Source of the DNA: JBCCMB01 sp039026555
GTDB lineage: Bacteria; Pseudomonadota; Alphaproteobacteria; Caulobacterales; Hyphomonadaceae
Length of the DNA: 8,189 nucleotides
Direction: 5' to 3'
Assembly: GCA_039026555.1 (NCBI GenBank)
Contig: JBCCMB010000126.1
Location: 1-8,189, forward strand
The notes beneath the pieces were generated by a model. It did no database searches and was not told the DNA's origin. It worked only from the letters and a program-made list of their open reading frames with translations. Shown here piece by piece: positions 6,176-8,189 of this stretch (within the stretch, counting starts at the first letter, position 1; each line of letters begins with the position of its first letter). The translations under genes and the position numbers were made by a program.

Positions 6176-6208
6176 CCCGCCAAATCGCTGTTTTGGAAGC
6201 GGGAAACC
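6172..6208 (+). promoter_or_regulatory. Leader hairpin overlapping the lpd ribosome binding site
   Basis: GGTTCCCG (6172-6179) pairs with CGGGAAACC (6200-6208, one A bulged). Inside it CCAAA (6180-6184) pairs with TTTGG (6192-6196), leaving AAG (6197-6199) bulged and a 7-nt loop TCGCTGT. That gives about 13 base pairs in two stacked helices ending 2 nt before the lpd ATG at 6211. The only purine-rich Shine-Dalgarno candidates for lpd (GGAAG at 6195-6199 and GGGA at 6201-6204) lie in its 3' arm. The structure would block ribosome entry when folded, or the inverted repeat could be an operator on DNA. The pairing is seen; the function is inferred. Confidence 0.5.
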
Positions 6209-6210
6209 AT

Positions 6211-7596
6211 ATGTCAGAGACATACGACGTCGTTATCATCGGGGCGGGCCCGGGCGGCTATAACTGCGCTATTCGCTGCGGGCAATTGGGGCTGAAAACA
6301 GCGATTGTTGAAAAGCGCGAGACGCTTGGCGGCACCTGCCTGAATGTCGGCTGCATCCCTTCCAAAGCCTTGCTGCATGCATCCGAAATGTATCACGCCG
6401 CAACCCATGATTTCGCCGCGATGGGGATCGACGCAAGCGTCCGTCTCAATCTGCCGCAAATGCTGTCGCAGAAGGACGACGCGGTGAAGGGCCTGACTGA
6501 CGGCGTCGCTTTTTTGATGAAAAAGAACAAGGTCGATGTTGTGGCCGGCACGGGCCGCATTGTCGGCCCCGGACAAGTCGATGTGGACGGCACGCTGCTC
6601 AACACGAAGAACATCGTCATCGCGACGGGATCGGAGCCGACCAGCCTACCGGGTATTGAGATCGACGAAGAGCGTGTGGTCACGAACACCGGCGCGCTGA
6701 AGCTGAACGAAGTGCCGAAAAAGCTGATCCTCATCGGCGCGGGTGTTATCGGGCTTGAAATGGGGTCTGTTTGGGCGCGTTTGGGCGCTCAAGTGACGGT
6801 GGTGGAATACCTCGACCGGATCATGCCGGGCGCAGACAATGAGATCGCAAAACAAGCCCAGCGCATCTTCAAAAAGCAGGGTCTTGAATTCCGCCTCGGT
6901 CAGAAAGTGACAGGCGTTGAGAAACTCAAGACCAAGCTCAAACTGACCATGGAGCCAGCCACGGGTGGCGATGCGGAAACGCTGGACGCCGACGTGGTGA
7001 TCGTCGCTGTTGGTCGTCGTCCGTACACGGATGGCCTCGGTCTTGAGACCGTTGGCGGCGTTGTCGACAAGCGCGGGTTTGTTGAAACGCAGAACCATTT
7101 CCAAGTGGCTGAGGGCGTGTGGGCGATTGGGGACTGCATCCAAGGCCCAATGTTGGCGCACAAGGCGGAGGATGATGGCGCGGCGGTCGCTGAGCTGATC
7201 GCCGGCAAGCCAGGCCATGTCGATTACAACCTCATTCCCAGCGTGGTCTACACCAATCCGGAGATCGCGTGGGTCGGCAAAACTGAAGAGCAATTGAAAG
7301 AGGCGGGCATTCCCTATAAGCCGGGAAAATTCCCCTTTCAGGCGAATTCCCGCGCGCGCTGTAATCATGAAACCGATGGGTTTGTGAAGATTTTGGCGCA
7401 TGCGGAGACCGATGAAATTCTCGGCGCGCACATGATGGGCGTCGGCGTCGGCGAGATGATCGGCGAGATTTGCGTCGCAATGGAATTCAAAGCCGCGTCT
7501 GAGGATGTGGCGCGTACCTCCCATGCTCACCCTACAATGTCTGAGGCCATCCGGCAGGCCGCTATGGGCGTGGAAGGTTGGACCATGCAGATGTGA
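6211..7596 (+). CDS. lpdA: Dihydrolipoyl dehydrogenase (E3)
   Basis: E3 is a homodimeric flavoenzyme that reoxidises dihydrolipoyl groups of E2 and passes electrons through a cysteine pair and FAD to NAD+. The 461 residues show all hallmarks: the FAD-binding fold with GAGPGG (11-16); the redox disulfide GGTCLNVGCIPSK (Cys43, Cys48); the NAD-binding fold with LIGAGVIGLEMG (174-185); the second FAD motif WAIGDC (Asp308); and the C-terminal dimer domain with HAHPTMSE, giving the catalytic His440 and Glu445. Length is normal for E3. I chose the ATG at 6211 because the protein then starts MSETYDVVIIGAG as usual; a TTG at 6193 would add six residues (MEAGNH) that lie within the leader hairpin. The gene is separated from odhB by a GNAT gene, a decayed region and a membrane-protein gene, and seems to have its own promoter, as fits an E3 shared with other 2-oxoacid dehydrogenases. 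A GNAT gene follows 7 nt later. Confidence 0.96.
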   Translation: MSETYDVVIIGAGPGGYNCAIRCGQLGLKTAIVEKRETLGGTCLNVGCIPSKALLHASEMYHAATHDFAAMGIDASVRLNLPQMLSQKDDAVKGLTDGVAFLMKKNKVDVVAGTGRIVGPGQVDVDGTLLNTKNIVIATGSEPTSLPGIEIDEERVVTNTGALKLNEVPKKLILIGAGVIGLEMGSVWARLGAQVTVVEYLDRIMPGADNEIAKQAQRIFKKQGLEFRLGQKVTGVEKLKTKLKLTMEPATGGDAETLDADVVIVAVGRRPYTDGLGLETVGGVVDKRGFVETQNHFQVAEGVWAIGDCIQGPMLAHKAEDDGAAVAELIAGKPGHVDYNLIPSVVYTNPEIAWVGKTEEQLKEAGIPYKPGKFPFQANSRARCNHETDGFVKILAHAETDEILGAHMMGVGVGEMIGEICVAMEFKAASEDVARTSHAHPTMSEAIRQAAMGVEGWTMQM

Positions 7597-7603
7597 GGAT
7601 GTG

Positions 7604-8056
7604 ATGGAGCGCGTCGCCACCGCAGCGGGATGGGCCATTCGGCCGTTTCGTATGGAAGACGGCGAGGCGTGCCTTCGTATCTTCTCAGACTGGGTGAAAA
7701 CGGCCGATTGGCTGTCAAACCCAAAGCCCAGCATTTTGGAGCTTGGCGCAGTGCTCACCCGCTCACGCGTATGGGTGGCCGATGTGGACAAGGCCGGGGT
7801 TGTCGGCTTTCTCTCCATGAGCGCCAAGACGCGCTATGTGGATCATTTGTTTATCGATTTGGATTGGCGGTTTTGCGGGATCGGCTCCGGCTTGCTTGAA
7901 ACCGCGCGCGCGTCGGCCAACCGGCCTCTGGAACTCACCGTACAAGACGTCAACATCCGGGCGCGGCGCTTCTATCAAAGGCTTGGTTGGATCGATATGG
8001 GCGCGGAAAAATCTAATCGCGGAGAACCCTCGCGGCGGCTGCGTAGTCCGGAATAA
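7604..8056 (+). CDS. GNAT-family N-acetyltransferase (second, unrelated type)
   Basis: This 150-residue protein has the classical single-domain GNAT layout: an N-terminal strand AIRPFRMEDGEACLRIF (about 10-26), VVGFLSMSAKTRYVDHLFID (strands beta4-beta5, about 66-85), the acetyl-CoA pyrophosphate loop RFCGIGSGLL (about 88-97, matching R/QxxGxG), and NIRARRFYQRLGW (about 115-127), the usual helix before the last strand. It would acetylate an amine from acetyl-CoA; the substrate cannot be told. The start at 7604 is preferred because GAGGA (7595-7599), overlapping the lpd stop, gives a ribosome binding site 4 nt upstream, so translation is probably coupled to lpd. An upstream start at 7505 would put 33 unrelated residues inside lpd. 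The tail after GWIDMG is polar and Arg-rich (SNRGEPSRRLRSPE) and unlike a typical GNAT ending, so a late frameshift is possible. It differs clearly from the GNAT after odhB. Confidence 0.8.
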   Translation: MERVATAAGWAIRPFRMEDGEACLRIFSDWVKTADWLSNPKPSILELGAVLTRSRVWVADVDKAGVVGFLSMSAKTRYVDHLFIDLDWRFCGIGSGLLETARASANRPLELTVQDVNIRARRFYQRLGWIDMGAEKSNRGEPSRRLRSPE

Positions 8057-8170
8057 AGCCTCCTCACGCAGCGCGCGTCAGGTCCTGGTCTAGACGCCGG
8101 GGTCATTAGGCTGGCATCGTCCTTGAAGAGCGAGCGGGGTAGGGCGGCTGCGACGGAGCGATACGAAGCC

Positions 8171-8189
8171 ATGACGAGCGAAATTCAAC
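8171..8189 (+). CDS. Possible first codons of a gene running off the window
   Basis: ATG at 8171 opens a frame reading MTSEIQ to the window edge. GGAG at 8155-8158 is a poorly spaced ribosome binding site (12 nt). Six codons cannot identify a product. The 114 bases between the GNAT stop and this ATG show no other gene or clear terminator, only an 8-bp palindrome GTCTAGAC at 8088-8095. Confidence 0.2.

Noticed and set aside
6193..6210. TTG start adding MEAGNH to dihydrolipoyl dehydrogenase
   Set aside because: The six residues fall in the 3' arm of the leader hairpin and are absent from the usual E3 N-terminus; ATG at 6211 gives the normal start.
7505..7603. 33-residue N-terminal extension of the second GNAT inside lpd
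   Set aside because: It overlaps the conserved lpd C-terminus in another frame, and a ribosome binding site favours ATG at 7604.
6646..7827. 393-codon minus-strand open frame opposite lpd and the second GNAT
   Set aside because: Antisense shadow of lpd arising from codon bias; no recognisable domain, while every motif of E3 is on the + strand.
8038..8072. GCTGCGT/ACGCAGC inverted repeat around the second GNAT stop as a terminator
   Set aside because: The 21-nt loop is too long and no T-run follows.
7975..8172. Minus-strand open frame starting MASYRSVAAALPRS
   Set aside because: Lies largely opposite the end of the second GNAT, has no recognisable features, and its start only reflects the palindromic CATG near 8170.
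1..8189. CRISPR array, insertion sequence, integrase, tRNA, rRNA or toxin-antitoxin pair
   Set aside because: I looked for repeats with spacers, transposase-like frames, cloverleaf sequences and paired small genes and saw none.

Overview
The window is bacterial chromosome from what looks like an alphaproteobacterium. This rests on the gene order sucD-sucA-odhB followed by lpd, on the character of the proteins, and on moderately GC-rich, gene-dense DNA. The genus cannot be read from the window. Every recognisable gene reads on the + strand, and most encode one metabolic machine: succinyl-CoA synthetase and the 2-oxoglutarate dehydrogenase complex (ODH) of the TCA cycle.

Layout. Positions 1-251 hold the 3' end of sucD (succinyl-CoA synthetase alpha, with its phosphohistidine motif). 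Positions 315-3302 hold sucA (E1o). It is full length and collinear with the family but is interrupted by one in-frame TAG at 1866-1868, where homologues read Leu in the motif TQP-L-MYKK, so it appears as 517-codon and 477-codon halves. Positions 3333-4835 hold odhB/sucB (E2o) with two lipoyl domains. A RimJ/RimL-like GNAT acetyltransferase follows after 15 nt (4851-5510). Positions 5511-5733 carry no intact gene. They hold what may be a decayed minus-strand gene whose stop codon shares the CTAG of the acetyltransferase stop. A small four-helix membrane protein lies at 5734-6090. After a 120-nt leader with a probable promoter and a hairpin over the ribosome binding site comes lpd (E3, 6211-7596). 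Seven nt later a second, unrelated GNAT acetyltransferase starts (7604-8056). The last 133 bases are mostly non-coding and may contain the first codons of another gene at 8171.

How it works together. E1o decarboxylates 2-oxoglutarate on thiamine diphosphate, E2o carries the succinyl group on lipoyl-lysines to CoA, E3 reoxidises the lipoyl group with FAD and NAD+, and SucCD conserves the succinyl-CoA energy as nucleoside triphosphate. sucD-sucA-odhB-GNAT look like one transcription unit, and lpd-GNAT like a second.

The most notable observation is the amber codon in sucA. It is either a sequencing or assembly error, a recent nonsense mutation, or, less likely, a functional split: the break falls just after the thiamine-diphosphate half and is immediately followed by ATG. 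I see no defence island, CRISPR array, insertion sequence, tRNA or rRNA, and nothing that convincingly forms a new multi-gene system.
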